A stretch of DNA of 64,000 bases from Bradyrhizobium diazoefficiens (lineage in GTDB: Bacteria; Pseudomonadota; Alphaproteobacteria; Rhizobiales; Xanthobacteraceae), in NCBI RefSeq assembly GCF_016612535.1, contig NZ_JAENXS010000001.1:2753501-2817500 (forward strand), written 5' to 3'. The notes under the pieces are model-generated. The model ran no database searches and was not told the DNA's origin. It worked only from the letters and a program-made list of their open reading frames with translations. Positions 17,995-25,165 of the stretch are shown here, piece after piece. The first letter of the stretch is position 1. The number at the start of each line of letters is the position of its first letter. A program made the position numbers and the translations under genes.

Positions 17995-20529
17995 TCAGCT
18001 CGCCGCGTCGCGCAGATCCTCTGCCTCCTGGAAGGGCGGCGTGATCGGATTGACCGGCACGGTCCAGATCTCCTCGGCATATTCGCGGATGGTACGATCG
18101 GAGGAGAACCACGCCATGCGCGCGACGTTGAGGATGGAGGCGCGCGTCCATGCCGGCGAGACCAGCCAGCGTGCGTCAACGCTGCGCTGCGCCTCGTAGT
18201 AGGAATCGAAGTCGGCGCTGACCATGTAGTGATCGAGGTAGCGCAGCGCGTGCGCGATGGATTCGAAACGGCCGGGATCGCCGGGCGAGAACTCGCCGGT
18301 ACCGATGGCATTGATGGCGCGCTGGAGTTTTGGCGACTTGCGGACCACGTCGGAGGCATCCAGCCCTTGCTTGCGCCGGATCATCACGTCGCCGGCCTCC
18401 ATGCCGAAGATCGCGATGTTCTCCGCGCCGACATGGTCGCGGATCTCGATATTGGCGCCGTCGAGCGTGCCGATGGTGATGGCACCGTTGAGCGCCAGCT
18501 TCATGTTGCCGGTGCCGGAGGCTTCCATGCCGGCCGTCGAGATCTGCTCGGAGAGATCGGCCGCGGGGATGATGATTTCCGCGAGGCTGACATTGTAGTC
18601 GGGCAGGAAGGCGACCTTCAGCTTGCCGCCGATCGCGGGATCGCTGTTGACGATTTCGGCGACGTCGTTGATCAGCTTGATGATCAGCTTGGCGTATTTG
18701 TAGCTCGCCGCGGCCTTGCCGGCGAAGATTTTGACCCGCGGCACCCAATTGCCGCTCGGATCATCCTTGATCGCCTGGTACAGCGCGACCGTCTCGATGA
18801 CGTTGAGCAGCTGGCGCTTGTATTCGTGGATGCGCTTGATCTGGACGTCGAACAGTGCGGTCGGATCGACCTTGATGCCGATCCGCTCGCCAATCAGGCG
18901 CGCGAGTGCCGTCTTGTTGTGAAGCTTGACCGCGCGGAATTTGCGCTGGAATTCGACGTCGCTGGCGCGCGCCTCGATCAGTGAGAGCTGCGTCGGATCG
19001 TCGAGCACGGCTTCACCGCAAGTCTCGCGCAGAAGGTCGGTGAGCTTCGGGTTCGCCAGCATCAGCCAGCGGCGGAAGGTGATGCCGTTGGTCTTGTTGG
19101 TGATGCGGCCGGGGTAGAGATGGTTGAGATCGTGGAATACGGTCTCGCGCATCAGGTCCGAATGCATCGCCGAGACGCCGTTGATGCGGTGCGAGCCGAC
19201 GAAGGCGAGCTGGCCCATGCGCACGCGGCGGCCGCTCTTCTCGTCGATCAGCGAAACCGAGGCGCGGAAATCGATGTCGCCGGGGGCGCGCGCTTCGGCG
19301 AGCGCGAGATGTTGCACGTTGATGCGGTAGATGATCTCGAGATGGCGCGGCAACAACCGCTCGAACAGCTCGACCGGCCAGGTCTCCAGCGCTTCCGGCA
19401 GCAGCGTGTGATTGGTGTAGGAGAGGGTGGCGACCGTGATCTTCCAGGCTTCGTCCCAGCGGAAATTGTGGAGGTCGACGAGGATGCGCATCAGCTCGGT
19501 GACGGCGAGGCTCGGATGAGTGTCGTTGAGCTGCACTGCGACCTTGGACGACAGGCTGCGCAGCTGGCCGTCGGAGGCGAGATGCCGCTTGATGAGATCC
19601 TGGAGCGAGGCCGACACGAAGAAATATTCCTGGCGCAGGCGCAGCTCGCGGCCCGCCGGGCTCTCGTCGTTCGGATAGAGGAATTTGCAGATCGCTTCCG
19701 CGCGCGACTGCTCGGCGCTGGCGCTGACATAGTCGCCCTTGTTGAAGGCGTCGAGCTTCAACGGATCGGGCGAGCGCGCGGACCAGAGACGCAGCGCGTT
19801 GACGTGGTGGCCGCGCCAGCCGACGATCGGCGTGTCATAGGCAATCGCCTGCACGGTCTCGCCCGGATGCCAGATCGCGCGGTCGCGGCCCTTGTCGTCG
19901 ACATGCTCGACGCCGCCGCCGAAACTGATGTCGTAGATCACCTCCGGCCGCTGCAATTCCCAGGGGTTGCCGAAGCCGAGCCATTCGTCCGGATATTCCT
20001 GCTGCCAGCCCTGATTGATGATCTGGCGGAACAGGCCGTAATCGTAGCGGATGCCGTAGCCGATCGCGGGGATCGACAGCGTCGCCATGCTCTCCATGAA
20101 GCAGGCGGCGAGACGCCCCAAGCCGCCATTGCCGAGCGCTGCATCGGGCTCGCATTTGCGCAGCTCCGGCAGCGAGACGCCGAGATCGCCGAGCGCGACC
20201 TCGAAGATCTTCAACAGCCCCATGTTGTTGAGCGCGTCAGTGAAGAGACGGCCGATCAGGAATTCGAGCGAGAGATAATAGACGCGCTTGCGGCCGGCGT
20301 CGTAGCTGCGCTTCTCGGCCGAGAGCCAGCGATGCACGATGCGGTCGCGTAGCGTCAGCGCCGCGGCCTGGTACCAGTCGTGCCTGGTCGCCATGCCTGC
20401 GTCCTTGCCGACGGTCAGGCGCAGTTTCGCCAGGATCGCGCCCTTGATCTCAGCCAGCGCGAGTTCGTCGATGGGCTGGCCGGGGGCGGGGAAATTTGGC
20501 TGGAACGATTGATCTTGCAAGGCCGTCAC
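17995..20529 (-). CDS. glgP: glycogen/starch/alpha-glucan phosphorylase
   Basis: PLP-dependent phosphorylase of 844 aa, releasing glucose-1-phosphate from glycogen or other alpha-1,4-glucans. Conserved segments are present in order: EKRSYDAGRKRVYYLSLEFL near the N-terminus, LGNGGLGRLAACFMES, GWRGHHVNALRLW, and the PLP-binding region EASGTGNMKLALNG with Schiff-base Lys677. The start is a GTG at 20529 with AGGAA immediately before it, which is close for a ribosome-binding site, so the N-terminus is slightly uncertain. No other glycogen gene is adjacent. Confidence 0.96.
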   Translation of the reverse strand: MTALQDQSFQPNFPAPGQPIDELALAEIKGAILAKLRLTVGKDAGMATRHDWYQAAALTLRDRIVHRWLSAEKRSYDAGRKRVYYLSLEFLIGRLFTDALNNMGLLKIFEVALGDLGVSLPELRKCEPDAALGNGGLGRLAACFMESMATLSIPAIGYGIRYDYGLFRQIINQGWQQEYPDEWLGFGNPWELQRPEVIYDISFGGGVEHVDDKGRDRAIWHPGETVQAIAYDTPIVGWRGHHVNALRLWSARSPDPLKLDAFNKGDYVSASAEQSRAEAICKFLYPNDESPAGRELRLRQEYFFVSASLQDLIKRHLASDGQLRSLSSKVAVQLNDTHPSLAVTELMRILVDLHNFRWDEAWKITVATLSYTNHTLLPEALETWPVELFERLLPRHLEIIYRINVQHLALAEARAPGDIDFRASVSLIDEKSGRRVRMGQLAFVGSHRINGVSAMHSDLMRETVFHDLNHLYPGRITNKTNGITFRRWLMLANPKLTDLLRETCGEAVLDDPTQLSLIEARASDVEFQRKFRAVKLHNKTALARLIGERIGIKVDPTALFDVQIKRIHEYKRQLLNVIETVALYQAIKDDPSGNWVPRVKIFAGKAAASYKYAKLIIKLINDVAEIVNSDPAIGGKLKVAFLPDYNVSLAEIIIPAADLSEQISTAGMEASGTGNMKLALNGAITIGTLDGANIEIRDHVGAENIAIFGMEAGDVMIRRKQGLDASDVVRKSPKLQRAINAIGTGEFSPGDPGRFESIAHALRYLDHYMVSADFDSYYEAQRSVDARWLVSPAWTRASILNVARMAWFSSDRTIREYAEEIWTVPVNPITPPFQEAEDLRDAAS

Positions 20530-20726
20530 TTCCTGGTCCCGAGAACACCACTCACCCTACGCAACTTGCCCCTGCACCGGAACCATCACTGGCGCGGCCG
20601 TGCACTGCGCTGGCGCAAAATTATGCAAGGAACGGGCCGATTTGGGAACCCGGACGAGCACGGAGACGCGCGGATTTGGTGCTAGACTGGACGCGGATTC
20701 AGCCATCAGTGTGGAGGAGACGCCCC

Positions 20727-20957
20727 ATGAGGCTGCTGATCGAAATCGCTGCCGCCGCGCTTCTTGTCGTCTGCATCGCCGCCTCGAGTGCCGCTTTTGC
20801 GGCCGGCAAGGGCCGTAGCGCCGATGGCCTCAGCTGCGCCGTCTCGCTCCCGCAAAACGCGACGCCAGCAGCGCGCTGCGCCACCATCAGGCGCCAGTGT
20901 GGCGGCAAGTTTAATGCGAATGCGTGCGGAGACAAGTTGATGTCGGCGGCGAATTGA
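20727..20957 (+). CDS. small secreted cysteine-containing protein
   Basis: Protein of 76 aa with a strong signal peptide (MRLLIEIAAAALLVVCIAAS, cleavage probably after AFA at about residue 25). The mature part of about 50 residues has four cysteines (LSCAV, ARCAT, RQCGG, NACGD), which could form two disulfides in the periplasm. GGAGGA at 20713-20718 supports the ATG at 20727; the open frame upstream is not coding-like. Function unknown; it is read divergently from glgP. Confidence 0.65.
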   Translation: MRLLIEIAAAALLVVCIAASSAAFAAGKGRSADGLSCAVSLPQNATPAARCATIRRQCGGKFNANACGDKLMSAAN

Positions 20958-20983
20958 CGCGAATGGCTTAACACGAAAGTGGT

Positions 20984-21019
20984 GTCCTCCCGGCGAAGGC
21001 CGGGACCCATAACCACCGC
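20984..21019 (-). repeat. family A half-repeat, left end of GIY-YIG unit
   Basis: Begins GTCCTCCCGGCGAAGGCCGG and ends CCCATAACCACCGC. It differs from the complement of the right copy at one base (T instead of G at the fifth base of its outer end). Confidence 0.9.
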
Positions 21020-21021
21020 AG

Positions 21022-21315
21022 TCAGAGAAGACGCGAGAGATCGCGCCAGTCCGGATTGTCCCGCTCAATCAAGCGAATCTTCCAGTCACGTTGCCATTCC
21101 TTCAGCGCTTTCTCGCGTGCTATCGCCTCGGACGGCGATGCATACGTCTCGACGTAGACCAGCCGCGTCACGCCATACTTCTTGACGAACTTCGAACCGC
21201 GCCCCGAACGATGCAACGTAAGTCGGTTGCTGATGTCGTTGCAAACGCCGATGTAGAGCGTGCCGTAGCGCCGGCTCGCGAGAATGTAGACGTAGTACGC
21301 GGCTGGTGCATTCAT
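21022..21315 (-). CDS. GIY-YIG nuclease family protein
   Basis: Single-domain GIY-YIG protein of 97 aa (COG2827/UriA-like small nucleases). The signature is YYVYILASRRYGTLYIGVCN: the first motif around residues 8-12, Tyr21-Ile-Gly23, the conserved Arg31 in NRLTLH, and the metal ligand Glu68 in AREKALKEW; the tail ERDNPDWRDLS is typical of the group. All key residues are present, so it is probably an active DNA-cleaving or nicking enzyme. No partner gene is adjacent. The gene is enclosed by family A inverted repeats, which is its most notable property. Confidence 0.88.
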   Translation of the reverse strand: MNAPAAYYVYILASRRYGTLYIGVCNDISNRLTLHRSGRGSKFVKKYGVTRLVYVETYASPSEAIAREKALKEWQRDWKIRLIERDNPDWRDLSRLL

Positions 21316-21347
21316 TGCTGGGCACCCATTTTTGAAAACGTCTGATG

Positions 21348-21383
21348 GCGGTGGTTATGGGTCCCGGCCTTCGCCGGGACGAC
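21348..21383 (+). repeat. family A half-repeat, right end of GIY-YIG unit
   Basis: Begins GCGGTGGTTATGGGTCCCGG and ends CCTTCGCCGGGACGAC. It is the consensus-like form, also found at 51887-51914 and 52737-52767. Confidence 0.9.
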
Positions 21384-21508
21384 GTTCTCATAAATCAATT
21401 ACCTATCAGAACAAATCAAGAACACTTTAGCAAGTCTTTGATATATCATTGTGATTCGGCGCATTGCCGGCACAACATCTAGGGTCTGTCAGACTTTGCG
21501 AGGACTAC

Positions 21509-21940
21509 ATGTCCACCATTGCCTTCGATCAATTTGCCCTCACCCGGATCGCCGATTTCGCGCGGTCGCTGTCGCGGCTGCATCAGGCGGCGCGGCGTTA
21601 TGCGGTCGATGACGACCAGTTCGACCGCGAGTTCAATGCGGTGTGCCAGTCGATCTGGGGCTACACCATCGACGACATCAGCGACGATCTGTTCTCCACC
21701 GAGGACCACCTCTTCCTCGACACGCTGGACGAAGCGCATGCGCGCATCTTCGCCGCCGAGCAGGGCTATGACCTCGTCGACGAGACGGGCATGCTGACCG
21801 ACTGGTGGGGTTTCTGCTGGATGATCCTGGCCGAGAAGCGCGGCCTCTTGACGCCGGATAACCGCGCCGCCGCGCGTGCGGCGATCGAAGAGAAATATCT
21901 GGCGGCGCCGAACGTGATCGGGGTCATCATCGGAAGGTAG
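21509..21940 (+). CDS. hypothetical protein, 143 aa
   Basis: Unrecognised acidic soluble protein. It is predicted mostly helical, with AFDQFALTRIADFARSLSRL at the N-terminus, an acidic stretch TIDDISDDLFSTEDHLFLDT in the middle and a Trp-rich segment DWWGFCWMILAEKRGL. There is no signal peptide. The ATG at 21509 is preceded by GCGAGGA; the frame upstream to 21464 is not coding-like. The gene lies alone downstream of the GIY-YIG unit and converges with the DUF2865 gene. No function is proposed. Confidence 0.65.
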   Translation: MSTIAFDQFALTRIADFARSLSRLHQAARRYAVDDDQFDREFNAVCQSIWGYTIDDISDDLFSTEDHLFLDTLDEAHARIFAAEQGYDLVDETGMLTDWWGFCWMILAEKRGLLTPDNRAAARAAIEEKYLAAPNVIGVIIGR

Positions 21941-21973
21941 TGCGGCAATGACGGCTTGATTCAAAGCCGGGCT

Positions 21974-22789
21974 CTAATCCAGCCCAGCCCGCTTCGCTGA
22001 CTTCGGCGTCTTCGGCACGCTCGTCACATCAGGCAATGTCTCGCGCACGATCTCCGTCGCCGGCGCATCTGCCGCAACCGTCTCGGCGCGCACCGGGGCC
22101 ACTCTCAGCTCGCCGAGCCGGGCGCGGACCTGCGCGGTGAGGCCGGGATATGAGGCGACCGGCGTGAACTCCGCGGTCTGCTCCATGCCGAGACGGACGC
22201 CGGTATAGGCGACGAGGCCGTCGCTGGTGGCGATGACGTCGCCGGCTTTCAGCGAGGAGTCCAGCGTGAGATCGACCGGGGCGAGCCCGGCCGGCTCGCG
22301 GCCGTTGCAGGTGCAGTCCGCGCGCAGCGCCTTGCGGTAGGCGAAGGCATTCTCACTGTCGGCGTAGCGCTCGCCGGTCTGGGCGTAGGCGCCGTCGATC
22401 GAGGAGCCGAAAAAGACTTTTGTCGTGCTGGCGGGACAGAAGGCCTGACACATCTGCGCCGGCGAGGCAAGGCCGCGCATCAGCGGAAAATATTTGCCGT
22501 CGCAGCTGCGCACGCAGAATGCCGGGCCGGAGCCGCCGGCCGCGGCCGCGCGTGTCGGCGGGACATATTGCGGCGGGACGGCCGGATTTTGCTGCCCGGT
22601 GAAGGGATCGGCGTAGGAGTTCGCCTGCGGCACGTCGCGCTGTGGCCGCTGCTGGGCGCCGCCGAAGAAGAAGTCGAACAGGCCTTCGGCCGAAACCGGG
22701 GCCGGAGCCGCGAGCAGCGGTGCTGCAAGTGTGGCGACCACAAGCATCGCGCGACGCCGCCGGCGCGCATGGGACACGATTGTACGCAA
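21974..22789 (-). CDS. DUF2865 domain-containing secreted protein
   Basis: Exported protein of up to 271 aa. An Arg-rich N-region (HARRRRRAM) precedes a hydrophobic core and a cleavage site near PVSA-EG. The DUF2865 core begins at AFCVRSCDGKYFPL and continues with CQAFCPASTTKVFFG and ADCTCN, a cysteine-rich pattern widespread in Rhizobiales and of unknown function. The tail is Pro/Thr/Lys rich. The start is unsettled: TTG 22789 and GTG 22777 both keep the basic n-region, while the first ATG (22747) would lose it. Confidence 0.75.
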   Translation of the reverse strand: MRTIVSHARRRRRAMLVVATLAAPLLAAPAPVSAEGLFDFFFGGAQQRPQRDVPQANSYADPFTGQQNPAVPPQYVPPTRAAAAGGSGPAFCVRSCDGKYFPLMRGLASPAQMCQAFCPASTTKVFFGSSIDGAYAQTGERYADSENAFAYRKALRADCTCNGREPAGLAPVDLTLDSSLKAGDVIATSDGLVAYTGVRLGMEQTAEFTPVASYPGLTAQVRARLGELRVAPVRAETVAADAPATEIVRETLPDVTSVPKTPKSAKRAGLD

Positions 22790-22923
22790 CGCTTACTCCA
22801 CCCGACGCTACTGACCCGGCCGAGACCTGCCAGGTCTTGGCACATGAAGGCCTTGGCACATGATTCACCATAAGGCGGGATGGTAAATGAGGAGTTGAGC
22901 AGGCGGGTGAGCGAGAAGAGCTT

Positions 22924-23487
22924 TTACGCCTTCAAGAATTCCGACGCCTTGTAGAGCGAGCGGAACGGCAGGCCGGCCGCGCCGAAGGTGTCGTCGGCGC
23001 CTTCCTCGCGATCGACCATGGTCAGCACCAGCACCACCTCGGCGCCGGTCTCACGCACGGATTCCACCGCTCTCATCGCCGAGCCGCCGGTGGTGGTGAC
23101 GTCCTCGACGATCACGACGCGCTTGCCGTCCAGCGTCTCGCCTCTGGGCAGGCCCTCGATCGCGAGCTTGGCGCCGTGCTCCTTGGGCTTCTTGCGGACG
23201 AAAAACGCCGCGATCGGGTGGCCCTTGATCCAGGAGATCTGCGCCAGCGCACCGGCCAGCGGCACCGCGCCCATCTCGAGCCCGCCGATGAAATCGAGAT
23301 TGTCGTCCTTCAGCGTCTCATAGGTGAGCTCGGCGAGCAGCGTTGCGCCCTCGGGGTCGAGCATGGTCGGCTTGAGGTTGAAATAGAAATCGCTCTTGCG
23401 GCCCGACGCGAGCGTCACCTCACCGCGCCCAAAGGAGCGGCGGCGGATGATTTCGAACAGGCGGGCACGGGAGGCTGATTTCGACAC
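22924..23487 (-). CDS. pyrE: orotate phosphoribosyltransferase
   Basis: OPRTase of 187 aa, catalysing orotate plus PRPP to orotidine monophosphate in pyrimidine synthesis. The PRPP-binding loop [20 protein letters not shown] is intact, and the N-terminal [20 protein letters not shown] and the loop [13 protein letters not shown] are characteristic. The start is a GTG at 23487 with a GAGGG upstream; the longer open frame to 23727 runs antisense into the GST gene's leader and is not real. It is divergent from the GST gene. Confidence 0.95.
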   Translation of the reverse strand: MSKSASRARLFEIIRRRSFGRGEVTLASGRKSDFYFNLKPTMLDPEGATLLAELTYETLKDDNLDFIGGLEMGAVPLAGALAQISWIKGHPIAAFFVRKKPKEHGAKLAIEGLPRGETLDGKRVVIVEDVTTTGGSAMRAVESVRETGAEVVLVLTMVDREEGADDTFGAAGLPFRSLYKASEFLKA

Positions 23488-23698
23488 GGTGGTCCCTCGG
23501 GAGCGTTTTTGAGAGGTGGCGGAATTTATCCGCGACGGCCGCGACATTCCAGAGGGGACCGGTCCAGTCAACAGGGATCGGCCGACGGTCGGCCATCCCG
23601 GTCCGCCGGTTGTCCGGGTGCAACCTTCTGGAGTAGGTGAGAGCCCAAGTCGAGAGCGTAAGTCGAGAACGAGAGGCTTTTGGGGAAGGAAACAAGGC

Positions 23699-24325
23699 AT
23701 GACCATCGAGCTGCACACCTGGAACACGCCGAACGGCCGTAAAATCTCGGTCGCGCTGGAGGAAATGGGGCTGCCCTACAAGGTGATCCCGGTCAACATC
23801 AGCAAGGGCGAGCAGATGGCGCCCGGGTTCCTCAAGCTCTCCCCGAACAACAAGATTCCCGCGATCGTTGACCCGGAGGGGCCGGACGGCAAGCCGGTCA
23901 GCGTCTTCGAGTCCGGTGCGATCCTGCTCTATCTCGGCGAAAAGACCGGAAAATTCCTGCCGAAGCCGCTTTCGGGACGCATCCCCGTCTATGAATGGCT
24001 GATGTGGCAGATGGGGGGCTTCGGGCCGATGCCCGGCCAGGTGCACCATTTCATTGCGCTCGAGAACGAGCAGGACCGCGCTTACGGCCTGAAGCGCTAT
24101 ATGGCCGAGACGCGCCGGCTCTACGGCGTGCTGGACCGCCGCCTCGACGGCCGCGATTTCGTTGCCGGCGATCTCTCCGTCGCCGATTTCGCCATTCTGG
24201 GCTGGGCCTGGCGCCACCCTCGCCACAAGGTTGAGCTGGCCGATTTTCCCAACGTCAAGCGCTGGTACGAGGCCCTGATGGCGCGCCCGGCGGTCAAGCG
24301 GGGCATGGACGCGAAGCTGGATTAG
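23699..24325 (+). CDS. YfcG/YghU-like glutathione S-transferase family protein
   Basis: Cytoplasmic protein of 208 aa with a thioredoxin-fold N-domain and helical C-domain. The N-terminal [20 protein letters not shown] and [14 protein letters not shown], together with [18 protein letters not shown], closely follow E. coli YfcG, a disulfide-bond oxidoreductase that binds glutathione through Thr/Asn of TPNG rather than a catalytic Cys or Tyr. Oxidative-stress or thiol-redox function is inferred from that likeness. The ATG at 23699 follows GGGGAAGGAAACAAGG. Confidence 0.88.
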   Translation: MTIELHTWNTPNGRKISVALEEMGLPYKVIPVNISKGEQMAPGFLKLSPNNKIPAIVDPEGPDGKPVSVFESGAILLYLGEKTGKFLPKPLSGRIPVYEWLMWQMGGFGPMPGQVHHFIALENEQDRAYGLKRYMAETRRLYGVLDRRLDGRDFVAGDLSVADFAILGWAWRHPRHKVELADFPNVKRWYEALMARPAVKRGMDAKLD

Positions 24326-24337
24326 CCGGACGCTGTC

Positions 24338-24360
24338 GTCGCCCGGCTTGCCCGGGCGAC
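24338..24360 (+). terminator. hairpin after the GST gene
   Basis: Perfect 9-bp stem GTCGCCCGG / CCGGGCGAC with a 5-base loop (CTTGC), 12 bases after the GST stop and between convergent genes. There is no T run. It may be a worn family B half-repeat or serve both genes as a transcript end. Confidence 0.5.
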
Positions 24361-24377
24361 CCCATGAGAGTTGTGCA

Positions 24378-25013
24378 TCACACCTTCCGCGCCTCGACCG
24401 CCATCCTGACCGCCAGTCCGGCCAGCACCGTGCCCATCAGCCAGCGCTGCACCAGCATCCAGCTCGGCCGGCGCGCCAGGAACAGCGCGATCGATCCGGC
24501 GGCGAGCGCGATCATCGCGTTAACGCTGACGCTGATCGCGATCTGGATCGCACCCAGCACCACCGATTGCGTCAGCACGCCACCCGCCGTGGGATCGATG
24601 AACTGCGGCAGCAGCGCGAGATAGAGCATCGCGATCTTCGGATTGAGCAGATTGGTGACGAACCCCATCGCGAACAGCCTTCGCGGGCCGTCGATCGCGA
24701 GCTGTTTGACCTGGAACGGTGAGCGTCCGCCCGGCTTCACCGCCTGCCAGGCGAGCCACAACAGATAACCGGCGCCGGCAAAGCGCAACGCGTCATAGGC
24801 AAAGGGAATGGCGAGCAGCAGTGCCGTGATGCCGCACGCCGCGCACAGCATGTAGAATACGAAGCCCAGCGCCACGCCGCCAAGTGAAACGATGCCCGCC
24901 GCCGGCCCCTGCGTGATCGAGCGCGAGATCAGATAGACCATGTTCGGTCCGGGCGTGAGCACGAGGCCGAGACAGACGAGGGCGAAGCCGAGCAGGGCGG
25001 AGGCGTGGGGCAT
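24378..25013 (-). CDS. LysE/RhtB family amino-acid exporter
   Basis: Inner-membrane protein of 211 aa with six predicted helices. The family signature LVLTPGPNMVYLISRSITQG lies in the first third, followed by GIVSLGGVALGF, and MGFVTNLLNPKIAMLYLALL in the middle carries the NPK motif. Members export amino acids or their analogues such as homoserine, threonine or lysine; the substrate cannot be told here. It stands between the GST gene and polA. Confidence 0.88.
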   Translation of the reverse strand: MPHASALLGFALVCLGLVLTPGPNMVYLISRSITQGPAAGIVSLGGVALGFVFYMLCAACGITALLLAIPFAYDALRFAGAGYLLWLAWQAVKPGGRSPFQVKQLAIDGPRRLFAMGFVTNLLNPKIAMLYLALLPQFIDPTAGGVLTQSVVLGAIQIAISVSVNAMIALAAGSIALFLARRPSWMLVQRWLMGTVLAGLAVRMAVEARKV

Positions 25014-25112
25014 AGATGAACCGGTGCGGGGGACAGCACGATTCTAATATGCGCGGGATCGGGTCGCTATCGCGCAATTGCTCGGAGGACAATTCAAGAC
25101 GGCGTTTAACAA

Positions 25113-25157
25113 TGTCGCCCGGCCCCCGTGCGCAATTGCGCATGAGGCCAGGACGAC
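25113..25157 (-). repeat. palindromic repeat with TGCGCAATTGCGCA core (family C, copy 2)
   Basis: Inverse-oriented copy of the repeat at 16571-16602: read on the minus strand it gives GGCCTCATGCGCAATTGCGC followed by ACGGGGGCCGGGCGAC. It lies between polA and the LysE gene, immediately downstream of the polA stop. Confidence 0.7.
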
Positions 25158-25165
25158 CCAAGAGG

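Larger units (their letters stand above)
20984..21383 (-). mobile_element. candidate GIY-YIG element bounded by 36-bp inverted repeats
   Basis: A 400-bp unit whose two ends are inverted copies of each other, 35 of 36 bases identical (20984-21019 and 21348-21383). Each end contains its own hairpin (CCCGGC-GAAG-GCCGGG). The only gene inside, a GIY-YIG nuclease, ends two bases from the left repeat and starts 32 bases from the right one. No target duplication is obvious. The compact design resembles REP-associated transposase (RAYT) loci, but with a different nuclease; mobility is inference. Confidence 0.55.

Noticed and set aside
21480-21496. CTAGGGTCTGTCAGA, similar to the IS left end
   Set aside because: Only about ten bases match GGGTCTGTTGAG and no opposite end or transposase fragment lies nearby, so chance is sufficient.
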